Assembly: GCA_016291475.1 (NCBI GenBank)
Contig: JAEEXJ010000063.1
Location: 1-19,822, forward strand
Direction: 5' to 3'
DNA: 19,822 nt
From: Lachnospiraceae bacterium
Lineage (GTDB): Bacteria; Bacillota_A; Clostridia; Lachnospirales; Lachnospiraceae
Part shown: piece after piece, positions 5,818-12,781 of the stretch
Numbering within the stretch: position 1 is the stretch's first letter
Layout of the letters: every line of letters starts with the position of its first letter
The notes under the pieces: generated by a model
Told to the model about the DNA's origin: nothing
Database searches by the model: none
Seen by the model: the letters and a program-made list of their open reading frames with translations, nothing else
Made by a program: the position numbers and the translations under genes

Positions 5818-7034
5818 TGGATCTTACATCCGAGAAGGAAGAACTGAAGGAATGGGTCAGAGAGAGACTCGGATTCGGCAGGGAATATACGGATGACGAG
5901 GTATCGGAGTTTATTGATGACTGCATTATGGAGTCAGACAAGTTAAGAGCACTTCCCATAGGAGAGAAAAGACGGCTCGGGAAAGAAGTATTTGATTCCC
6001 TCAGGCGTTTGGATATATTACAGAGTTTTATCGAAAACAAAGATGTGACGGAGATCATGATCAACGGTCATTCAAATGTCTTTGTGGAAAAAGCCGGAGC
6101 ACTGGGCAAATTGGATAACGGGTTTGATTCGGAGGAAAAACTGATGGATGTTATCCAGCAGATCGTAGCCGGATGTAACAGGACGGTAAACGAAGCATCC
6201 CCGATAGTGGATGCAAGACTGGAGGACGGCTCCAGAGTAAATATAGTCCTTCCGCCCATTGCGTTGTCCGGCCCTACAGTTACGATAAGACGTTTTCCGG
6301 AAAAACCCGTGACTATGGAGGGGCTTTTAAGTTACGGATCGATCACTGGGGAAGCCGCAGATTTCTTAAAGCTTCTGGTCATAGCCGGGTACAACATTTT
6401 TATCAGTGGCGGAACGGGAAGCGGAAAGACCACTTTCCTGAATGTGCTTTCCGGCTTTATCCCGCAGGATGAACGCGTTATCACCATCGAAGACAGTGCG
6501 GAACTTCAGCTTCAGGGGATAGAAAATCTTGTGAGGCTTGAAACCAGAAACGCCGGTCCGGGAGTGGATGAAATAAGCATAAGGGATCTGATCCGTTCTT
6601 CTCTGAGAATGCGCCCGGACAGAATAGTGGTCGGAGAGGTAAGAGGAGGAGAAGCTTTGGATATGCTTCAGTGCCTCAATACAGGACATGACGGTTCCAT
6701 GTCTACCGGGCATGCCAACTCGTCGAAGGATATGCTATCGAGACTGGAAAACATGGTCCTTATGGCGGCTGAACTGCCCCTGGCAGCAATAAGGCAGCAG
6801 ATCGCATCGGGGCTGGACATTATTGTTCATCTCGGAAGATTAAGAGATAAGACCAGAAAGGTCTTGGATATATCGGAGGTATGCGGGTATGAAAACGGAG
6901 AAATTGTTATCCGCGGGCTCTTCAGCTTCCGAGAGGAAGGCTTTGAAAACGGGAGGGTCATCGGTTCACTCAAAAAGACTGGGGAACTTTCACAAAGAGA
7001 GAAGCTCGAGCGCGCGGGATTATCACTTTGTTAA
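5817..7034 (+). CDS. cpaF: Tad pilus assembly ATPase CpaF/TadA
   Basis: Hexameric cytoplasmic secretion ATPase that drives Flp pilus assembly. The 405-residue protein has an N-terminal helical region (1-60), the N-terminal ATPase domain (about 60-170: VTEIMINGHSNVFVE, then VDARLEDGSRVNIVLPP), and the catalytic domain. Walker A is GGTGSGKTT at 198-206, the acidic box is ITIEDSAEL, Walker B is IVVGEVRGGE from about 270, and the His box is TGHDGSMSTGHANS at about 289-302. All catalytic elements are intact, so it is expected to be active. The start is the ATG in the TGATG overlap with tadZ, with GGAGG 7 nt upstream; an in-frame TTG just before it is not needed. The 3' end overlaps the tadB reading frame by up to 146 nt, while the C-terminal motif (VIGSLKKTGEL) looks like genuine CpaF. 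Confidence 0.97.
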   Translation: MDLTSEKEELKEWVRERLGFGREYTDDEVSEFIDDCIMESDKLRALPIGEKRRLGKEVFDSLRRLDILQSFIENKDVTEIMINGHSNVFVEKAGALGKLDNGFDSEEKLMDVIQQIVAGCNRTVNEASPIVDARLEDGSRVNIVLPPIALSGPTVTIRRFPEKPVTMEGLLSYGSITGEAADFLKLLVIAGYNIFISGGTGSGKTTFLNVLSGFIPQDERVITIEDSAELQLQGIENLVRLETRNAGPGVDEISIRDLIRSSLRMRPDRIVVGEVRGGEALDMLQCLNTGHDGSMSTGHANSSKDMLSRLENMVLMAAELPLAAIRQQIASGLDIIVHLGRLRDKTRKVLDISEVCGYENGEIVIRGLFSFREEGFENGRVIGSLKKTGELSQREKLERAGLSLC

Positions 7035-7761
7035 ATGGGATTCCGGAAGAAGGATCCGGGTTATAGCTGGTGCAATCTTTAGGGTGATCATTTTGTCCTT
7101 CTTTTTCTACAGAAGTTTTATTGCCATGGTCCCGTTATCACTTGTGGGATATCTGTATTACAGGCAGCAAAAAAAAGAGCTGACATCAAGGGATGTCAAA
7201 AAACTGGAATCACAATTCATGGAAGCAATACGCGGAGTGGATACGGCGATAAAAGCCGGATATTCAGTCGAGAATGCATTTGTACAAAGCGGAAAAGATA
7301 TGGAGAGGCAATTCGGTAAAGAATCGTTTATCTGCGAAGAATTGGAAGTGATAAGAAGGGGGCTGGTCATAAATATAACCCTTGAGGAAATGCTGGACGA
7401 TCTTGCGGGTAGGAGCGGAAGTGAGGCAATCGAAGATTTCGCTAAAGTATTTATGATCGCAAAAAGATTCGGAGGTAATCTGAGCGAGGTTATATCGGCT
7501 GCGGTAGAGACCATATCCATGCGGATAGAAACGAGGGATGAAACGGCCGCTGCGATATCAGGTAAGAAAGCCGAACAGAACATAATGAAGATTATGCCTT
7601 TCGGAATACTTGCTTATGTCGGTATCAGCAGTCCGGGATATTTTGATTCTTTATACGGAAATCTGACGGGCGCTGCGATTATGACAGGCTTACTTGCGGT
7701 ATATCTGTCTGCTTGTTTTCTGGGAAATAAGATCCTGACAGGATTGGAGGAAGCGGGATGA
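6889..7761 (+). CDS. tadB: Tad platform membrane protein TadB (T2SF family)
   Basis: Inner half of the membrane platform on which CpaF acts; a GspF/T2SF-family protein. The 290-residue product has two adjacent hydrophobic stretches near 55-90, a cytoplasmic T2SF domain (about 100-230: LESQFMEAIRGVDTAIKAGYSVENAF, then AKRFGGNLSEVI), and two C-terminal membrane segments (about 235-250 and 263-285). The ATG at 6889 has GGAGG 9 nt upstream, but it lies 146 nt inside cpaF. Residues 1-43 are Ser/Lys-rich and look uncharacteristic of the family, whose similarity seems to begin near DYHFVKW. An alternative is TTG at 6943, preceded by GAGG. Both starts keep a substantial overlap. The stop overlaps the tadC ATG (ATGATGA), implying translational coupling. 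Confidence 0.92.
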   Translation: MKTEKLLSAGSSASERKALKTGGSSVHSKRLGNFHKERSSSARDYHFVKWDSGRRIRVIAGAIFRVIILSFFFYRSFIAMVPLSLVGYLYYRQQKKELTSRDVKKLESQFMEAIRGVDTAIKAGYSVENAFVQSGKDMERQFGKESFICEELEVIRRGLVINITLEEMLDDLAGRSGSEAIEDFAKVFMIAKRFGGNLSEVISAAVETISMRIETRDETAAAISGKKAEQNIMKIMPFGILAYVGISSPGYFDSLYGNLTGAAIMTGLLAVYLSACFLGNKILTGLEEAG

Positions 7762-9092
7762 TGTTTTCCAAAGTATCGGAATTAATATACGAAAAAAGCC
7801 GGCGAATCCCGGGGATAAATCCTGATGACGGAATCCTGAGATCCATTGTATATCTTCAGCCATCTTGTGATGCAGCGGAGGAATACAAAAGATTTGAGAC
7901 GAGAAGGATAGGCATGTGTTTACTCATACTTACGGTGGGTCTCATCCTTTCATTGTTTTTAAAGTTATCGGCTTTCAGTGAAAGCGATGTGGGTGACGGA
8001 ATATTCGAAAGAGATGAGTGGAACGGCGTAAGGAGGCAGGTCTCATTGATCGGTCATACCGGTTCGGAGACAGTTGAAGTTGATATGAATATCCATACAA
8101 GGACCTTATCCGAAGAGGAGACGGATAATTATATCGCAGAGTTTACAAAGAATGCGGACAGATTGATAGGCGGTAACAATCCGGATCTTATGCATGTCAG
8201 TTCGGATCTGGTCCTTAAAGAAAAATACGATGGATATCCCTTTAAGTTCATATGGAGATCCTCAGATCCATACAGGATAGCTTCATACAGCGGAAAGGTG
8301 GATCTGTCGGAAGGAGAAGGAGATGTGATCCTGACGGCATATTACTCATACGGGGAATATGAAGGATCTGTTCAGATTCCGGTCCATACTGAGATTCCGG
8401 AAAAGGATCCTTCCGTAAGGTATGCGGAAGAACTGCAAAGTTATCTGCTTGAAAGTGAGGCATCGGACAGAGGCCTTAAGGAGTGGACACTGCCTGATGA
8501 ATTTTCGGGTGAGAAGATTTCGTGGGAATACAAAGTCGAAGATAACAGCATGCTGCTTGCCGGGGTTTTCGTGGTGGTTTCGATAGTTGTCTTTTTTGCT
8601 TCGGGAAAAGATCTGGCATCAAAAGCCGAAAAGAAGAAAGAGAACATGAGAAGGAGTTACCCGAATGTATTAAGGCAGCTTGCTTTATATGTGAGTGCCG
8701 GCATGACGGTAAAGGGTGCGTTTATCAAGATAGCGGAAGATTCAGGGAGTATGAATACGGATGAGTTTATCTATGAAGAAATGAGATTTGCCTGCCGGGA
8801 GATGAGTCAGGGGTTGGGTGAAGCCAATGTCTATGAGAGGTTTGGAAACAGAACGGGACTCAGTGAATATATAAAACTTGCGAGTCTTTTATCCCAAAAT
8901 CTTAAAAGAGGAAATACAGGATTTGTAATGAGACTTCGAAGTGAAGCGGATAATGCCATGCACGAGCGTGTTCTTGAAGCGAGAAAGGCGGGAGAAGTGG
9001 CTCAGACCAAGTTACTTGCGCCAATGATGATGATGCTTGCCGTAGTGATGGTAATGATAATGATTCCTGCCATGACAGGAATGAATTTTTAA
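7758..9092 (+). CDS. tadC: Tad platform membrane protein TadC with a large Ig-like extracytoplasmic insert
   Basis: Second T2SF-family platform subunit. The 444 residues are well above the roughly 300 of classical TadC. Membrane segment 1 is at about 51-69. It is followed by an insert of nearly 190 residues (about 75-263), membrane segment 2 (265-282), the T2SF domain (about 300-410: YPNVLRQLALYVSAGMTVKGAF, then SQNLKRG) and a Met-rich C-terminal segment (421-441). Within the insert, 147-213 reads like an atrophied bacterial Ig domain (FIWRSSDPYRI, a short SGKVDLSE turn, then VILTAYYSYG). Residues 244-258 (LPDEFSGEKISWEYK) resemble the start of another copy. By topology the insert should be outside the membrane. 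The start has GGAGG 7 nt upstream and overlaps the tadB stop. Flp follows after 15 nt. Confidence 0.9.
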   Translation: MMFSKVSELIYEKSRRIPGINPDDGILRSIVYLQPSCDAAEEYKRFETRRIGMCLLILTVGLILSLFLKLSAFSESDVGDGIFERDEWNGVRRQVSLIGHTGSETVEVDMNIHTRTLSEEETDNYIAEFTKNADRLIGGNNPDLMHVSSDLVLKEKYDGYPFKFIWRSSDPYRIASYSGKVDLSEGEGDVILTAYYSYGEYEGSVQIPVHTEIPEKDPSVRYAEELQSYLLESEASDRGLKEWTLPDEFSGEKISWEYKVEDNSMLLAGVFVVVSIVVFFASGKDLASKAEKKKENMRRSYPNVLRQLALYVSAGMTVKGAFIKIAEDSGSMNTDEFIYEEMRFACREMSQGLGEANVYERFGNRTGLSEYIKLASLLSQNLKRGNTGFVMRLRSEADNAMHERVLEARKAGEVAQTKLLAPMMMMLAVVMVMIMIPAMTGMNF

Positions 9093-9107
9093 ACAGGAGG
9101 AACGGGA

Positions 9108-9284
9108 ATGATGAGATTAAAGAATTTCAGGGATTTTCTTCGGGAAGAAGACGGAATGGGAACGGTGGAGATCATATTGATCATCGTTGTATTGGTGGGA
9201 CTGGTAATCATTTTCAAAGGCAGGATCACTGAGATCGTTGAAAGGCTTTTTGACAAGATAACCACTCAGACGGATTCCATATGA
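9108..9284 (+). CDS. flp: Flp-type major pilin (Flp1-like, 58 aa)
   Basis: Very small pilin expected to build the Flp/Tad fibre. It has 58 residues. The basic leader MMRLKNFRDFLREEDG is followed by MGTVEIILIIVVLVGLVIIF and a short charged tail. Prepilin cleavage would fall after Gly16, placing Glu21 at the required +5 position of the mature protein. The hydrophobic core runs from about 22 to 36. The pattern matches the Firmicute Flp1-like pilin family. A strong AGGAGG site lies 7 nt before the ATG at 9108; a second ATG follows at once and may also be used. It sits directly after tadC, and its stop overlaps the next start (ATGATGA). It is the only Flp-type gene in the operon, so it is the best candidate for the major subunit. 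Confidence 0.93.
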   Translation: MMRLKNFRDFLREEDGMGTVEIILIIVVLVGLVIIFKGRITEIVERLFDKITTQTDSI

Positions 9285-10831
9285 TGAGCCGGAGAGGTTC
9301 GAACGGATATCTGACAGTGTACATGACTCTCGTAATGTCCGTAATCCTGAGTTTGTGCCTGACCATGATCGAAGGTGCCAGAAGAAGTGCTATGAGAATG
9401 GAAGCCGAATTGATAACGGATACTGCGATGAGAAGTGTTTTGGCCGAATATAACCGTGAACTGATGAGGCAATATAACATTTTTGCGATTGACTCTTCTT
9501 ACGGAAGCACAATATCCGGCGTGAGCAGAACATCTGACAGGTTTAAGGAATATATGGAGAAAAACTATACCTTTGAGGCTGCATTTCCTCTTATGTCCTA
9601 CAGGGATTTTATAGGAGCCTATCCTGAGGAGGCTTCGGTAACCGGGGCAGCATATCTTACGGATGATTCCGGAAGAGTATTCAGGGATTGTGCCATAGAG
9701 GCAATAAGTGATGATCTGGGAATAGAGGCGGCCAGGCAGGTTATAGGATGGGCAACATCCGAAGAGCTCACATCGGCGGATTCCATGGATGTATATGGTG
9801 AAATGAATGATGAGGCGGGTGAAGTGTCCGGTGCGGCAAGTGCGGAAAGAACAAGGCGCGAACAGGAAAGGGCTTCTCAGGAAGCGGATTACGAAAAGGC
9901 CTGTCTTGAAAGTGAAGAGGCAGGTGTTGAGCTTCCCGCCAAACCCGATCTGACAGAGTTGCCGGAGGAGTACAGTTCTCCCGTGTCAAGCGTTTCGGAT
10001 AGTGTTTCTACCGGAATTTTGGGACTGCTTTTAGATGATCCCGAAAATCTTTCGAGAAGACAGCTGGATCAAAACGCGATCATTTCCGGAAGAATGAGGG
10101 ACGGAAATGTAAATTTCGGAACCATTGCATGGGCTGACAGCGACGGACAGTTTGCTGAAGATATTTTGAACAAAGCATTGTTCGATGAGTATTTGATGAA
10201 ATATATGGGAAGTTACGGCGACTGCGATCCTGACGATGCAATGTGGTATCAGATAGAGTACCTGATAGCAGGGCAAAGTACCGATGTCGAAAACCTTAAT
10301 TCGGTAGCACTCAGATTACTGGCTATAAGAGCCGGAATGGATATGATCTATCTGGAATCGGATTCTGCAAAAAAGGCTGAGGCTTCCGCCATTGCTGCGG
10401 CCATATGTACCGCCTGCATGATAGAGTGGATGACTCCGGTCCTGACACACGCGATTCTTTTGGCCTGGGCTCTCATAGAAGCCAGATACGATACGGCAAC
10501 ACTTCTGGCGGGAGGAAAGATCCCTTTCATGAAGGATTCTTCTTCATGGCATTCGGATCTGGACAGCGCTCTTTCGGGTGGGAATCCCGGTGCGGATAAG
10601 GATTCCGATTCGGGTCTGTCGTATAAGGATTATCTGAGAATTTTTCTTTTGATGACAAATACGGAAGAGCTCACCCTTCGGGCGATGGATATTATCGAGT
10701 CTGATATCAGGCTCAGTCCCGGAAACGGTAATTTCAGGATGGATGCCTGCATTGAAATGATTGAGTGCAGCGCAGCCATAAAGAGCAGTTTCGGAAGCCG
10801 TATCACGATAAAAAGAATTTTTAAGTATTAG
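9281..10831 (+). CDS. DUF5702-type Tad-locus protein with pilin-like N-terminus
   Basis: A 516-residue protein of the kind that follows flp in Lachnospiraceae Tad loci and matches my recollection of the DUF5702 family; the biochemical role is unknown. The N-terminus reads NGYLTVYMTLVMSVILSLCL (about 8-27): a short leader, one membrane segment, then EGARRSAMRMEAELITDTAMRSVLAEYNREL. It resembles the GYLSVEAA start of the TadE-like protein downstream, but the +5 Glu is replaced by Tyr. Residues about 185-215 are charged and helical (a probable coiled coil). Residues about 365-400 form a hydrophobic, Ala-rich helical stretch. The remainder is Ser/Asp-rich and likely extracytoplasmic. There is no clear ribosome binding site; translation is probably coupled through the ATGA overlap with flp. 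A TadG-like structural or anchoring role is an inference from position. Confidence 0.82.
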   Translation: MMSRRGSNGYLTVYMTLVMSVILSLCLTMIEGARRSAMRMEAELITDTAMRSVLAEYNRELMRQYNIFAIDSSYGSTISGVSRTSDRFKEYMEKNYTFEAAFPLMSYRDFIGAYPEEASVTGAAYLTDDSGRVFRDCAIEAISDDLGIEAARQVIGWATSEELTSADSMDVYGEMNDEAGEVSGAASAERTRREQERASQEADYEKACLESEEAGVELPAKPDLTELPEEYSSPVSSVSDSVSTGILGLLLDDPENLSRRQLDQNAIISGRMRDGNVNFGTIAWADSDGQFAEDILNKALFDEYLMKYMGSYGDCDPDDAMWYQIEYLIAGQSTDVENLNSVALRLLAIRAGMDMIYLESDSAKKAEASAIAAAICTACMIEWMTPVLTHAILLAWALIEARYDTATLLAGGKIPFMKDSSSWHSDLDSALSGGNPGADKDSDSGLSYKDYLRIFLLMTNTEELTLRAMDIIESDIRLSPGNGNFRMDACIEMIECSAAIKSSFGSRITIKRIFKY

Positions 10832-10856
10832 TTTTAGTAAGAGGAACAGGGCAGAG

Positions 10857-11843
10857 ATGTCTTTTTTATGCGGAATAACGAAAAGACACAACTACAAAAG
10901 GATTATTCCATCTATCAAACCTTCTCCGGGGCAACTACTTACTCAATTGTTCCGCATAGAGAAGACATCTCTGCTTAGCGGAAGCATGACTGTCGAAGCG
11001 GCGGTCGTACTGCCGTGTTTTCTGTTCTTCTTTATTAATCTCTCTTCCTCTCTTCAGATGATCGCTTTACACGGGAATCTGGAATATGCTCTTCACTCTG
11101 CCGGGAATGAAGTCTGTCTGTACGGAAGTCTGTTAACGGATCCCATGAAGGAACTTGGGCCTGCAGGTCATGTTTCTGCGGCGGATACCGGTGAGACATC
11201 GGAAAATGAGACTTCATCCGGCGCCGGGTGGAGCGAATTATCGGAATACATTCAGGGCGGAATACTGTCCGGGACATACATCAAATACCGTATTGTAAAC
11301 GAGCTGGGGGAGGATTATTTAAGTTCAAGCCCATTAAGGAACGGAGCTTCAAGTCTTAATTTTTTTGGCAGTACTGTCAGCGAAGACAGCGATATTGTGG
11401 ACATCAGACTTTCATGTTCCGTAAAAACTCCGCTTCAAACCATCGGTTCAGGGAATTTTTATATGGCCGGAAGGTATTACGGTCATTTATGGAACGGTTA
11501 CAAGATCGAGGGAACGGGGCAGGAACTGAGTCAGGAGCAGATCGTTTATATAACGGCTGACAGTGAGGTATATCACGTTACCACATCCTGTACACACCTT
11601 AGATTGTCAGTCAGGGGTGTGGAATATGAAGCTTTGGATGAATGCAGGAACAATAACGGAGGAAGATATAACCCCTGTGAAATATGCGCTTCGGGGGATC
11701 GCCCCGATATCGTGTTTATAACGTCCGAAGGGGACAGATATCACTATTCATCCGAGTGTTATACACTTACCAGAACATATTCCGCAGTTCCCTTGTCCGA
11801 AGCGGAGGAATCTCACAGACCCTGTTCAAGGTGCGGAGGTTGA
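10857..11843 (+). CDS. TadE-like pseudopilin with tandem Cys-rich C-terminal modules
   Basis: A 328-residue minor pseudopilin candidate. A long basic leader (1-42) ends in Gly42, followed by SMTVEAAVVLPCFLFFFINL, with Glu47 at +5. This is the prepilin-peptidase type signal of TadE/TadF proteins. Residues about 75-225 are a poorly conserved extracytoplasmic domain. The C-terminus contains two similar modules: 229-278 (VYHVTTSCTHLRL, then NPCEIC; Cys245, 263, 274, 277) and 285-326 (RYHYSSECYTLTRTYSAVPLSEA, then RPCSRC; Cys301, 323, 326). The YHxxxxC...(P)CxxC pattern is a small probable metal-binding unit seen at the ends of various extracellular proteins. The start has GAGG about 12 nt upstream, and the gap to the previous gene is 25 nt. 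The TTG-initiated peptidase gene follows after 5 nt. Confidence 0.83.
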   Translation: MSFLCGITKRHNYKRIIPSIKPSPGQLLTQLFRIEKTSLLSGSMTVEAAVVLPCFLFFFINLSSSLQMIALHGNLEYALHSAGNEVCLYGSLLTDPMKELGPAGHVSAADTGETSENETSSGAGWSELSEYIQGGILSGTYIKYRIVNELGEDYLSSSPLRNGASSLNFFGSTVSEDSDIVDIRLSCSVKTPLQTIGSGNFYMAGRYYGHLWNGYKIEGTGQELSQEQIVYITADSEVYHVTTSCTHLRLSVRGVEYEALDECRNNNGGRYNPCEICASGDRPDIVFITSEGDRYHYSSECYTLTRTYSAVPLSEAEESHRPCSRCGG

Positions 11844-11848
11844 AGTAA

Positions 11849-12310
11849 TTGATATTCAGATTGTTATTGGCCGTATATCTGCTGATATTGTCATTTGCTG
11901 ATATTAAAAACAGAAAAATCCCGGTCTTTATGCTATGGGCCGGATTGGGGCTTGTAATTGTATGGTTTTTGGCAGGAGTAAGCCTCTCATCGCCTCCCGG
12001 GGAACTGGTCAGAAGGGTGATGACAGCTCTTTTGGGGGCGGTGCCGGGGGGCTTTCTTACATTTTTGTCCTTCTACTCCGACAAGGTCGGAAGAGGTGAC
12101 GGACTTGTGTTGATGATCCTGGGCCTTACGGAAAATTGTACATTTTCAATGACCCTCATATGTGCCGCGTGCCTTGGACTTGCGATTTTTTCCGGCATAC
12201 TGATGTGTATGCACAGGGTAAACGGGAAGACCCGTATGCCCTATATACCGTTTGTAGCAGGTGCATATGTAATCCTCAAACTCGGTGAAGGGAGTGGAAT
12301 TTTGTTATGA
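11849..12310 (+). CDS. Second A24-family prepilin peptidase
   Basis: A 153-residue polytopic membrane protein with both catalytic aspartates of type IV prepilin peptidases: Asp18 in SFADIKNRKIPVFML and Asp84 in KVGRGDGLVLM (GxGD). The later PYIPFVAGAYVIL segment is also typical. The start is TTG at 11849, supported by GGAGG 9 nt upstream and by the absence of a usable ATG before the first catalytic Asp. It differs clearly from the operon's first peptidase (GAGD, and no Arg after Asp15), so it is not a recent copy. It lies between two TadE-like genes and overlaps the second by ATGA, suggesting that it may process the pseudopilins while the first peptidase handles Flp. That division of labour is inference. 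Confidence 0.87.
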   Translation: MIFRLLLAVYLLILSFADIKNRKIPVFMLWAGLGLVIVWFLAGVSLSSPPGELVRRVMTALLGAVPGGFLTFLSFYSDKVGRGDGLVLMILGLTENCTFSMTLICAACLGLAIFSGILMCMHRVNGKTRMPYIPFVAGAYVILKLGEGSGILL

Positions 12311-12762
12311 AGCGGACGGATGGTTATTTATCCGTGGAAGCGGCTATGATAATGCCTTTTGTTTTTATGACCATTTTGCTGGTGATCAGATTATGGTTTT
12401 TCCGGTATGACAGGGTACTTCAGGAAATGGATACCGCATCTGTGGTTATAAGAACTCTTGAACAGCAGGATATGGGTGCTTCGGAGAAAGCGGAGTATGC
12501 ACTTTCTGCCATGAAGAACAGATACAAGGACCATTATATTTCCTGGATCTTTGGGGATATATCAGTTTCCTGCACCGCGGACTGTGTCGAGTGCACCGTG
12601 TCGGGAAAATGCGGTGGTATGCCGGGAGGCTTTATCTTTGCTCAGCTTGAAGATACATGGTCTTCAAGCGTAACAAGGAGAAGAAGAGCAGTGTCTGAAG
12701 TATTCGTAATAAGAACTTACAGAAAGTTATCGGAAGTCGGAAATAATCTTTCCGAAGAATAG
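12307..12762 (+). CDS. TadE-like minor pseudopilin
   Basis: A 151-residue membrane protein with a short leader (MKRTDG) followed by YLSVEAAMIMPFVFMTILLVIRLWFF. Prepilin cleavage after Gly6 would put Glu11 at +5, as in TadE/TadF pseudopilins. A single N-terminal membrane helix is followed by an extracytoplasmic domain of about 115 residues with four Cys near the middle (CTADCVECTVSGKC, about 97-110) and a basic, Arg-rich stretch further on. Such proteins are thought to prime or tip the Flp fibre. Translation is coupled to the upstream peptidase by the ATGA overlap. The FHA-domain gene follows after 19 nt. Confidence 0.83.
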   Translation: MKRTDGYLSVEAAMIMPFVFMTILLVIRLWFFRYDRVLQEMDTASVVIRTLEQQDMGASEKAEYALSAMKNRYKDHYISWIFGDISVSCTADCVECTVSGKCGGMPGGFIFAQLEDTWSSSVTRRRRAVSEVFVIRTYRKLSEVGNNLSEE

Positions 12763-12781
12763 AAGACAGAGAGGAATTCAA

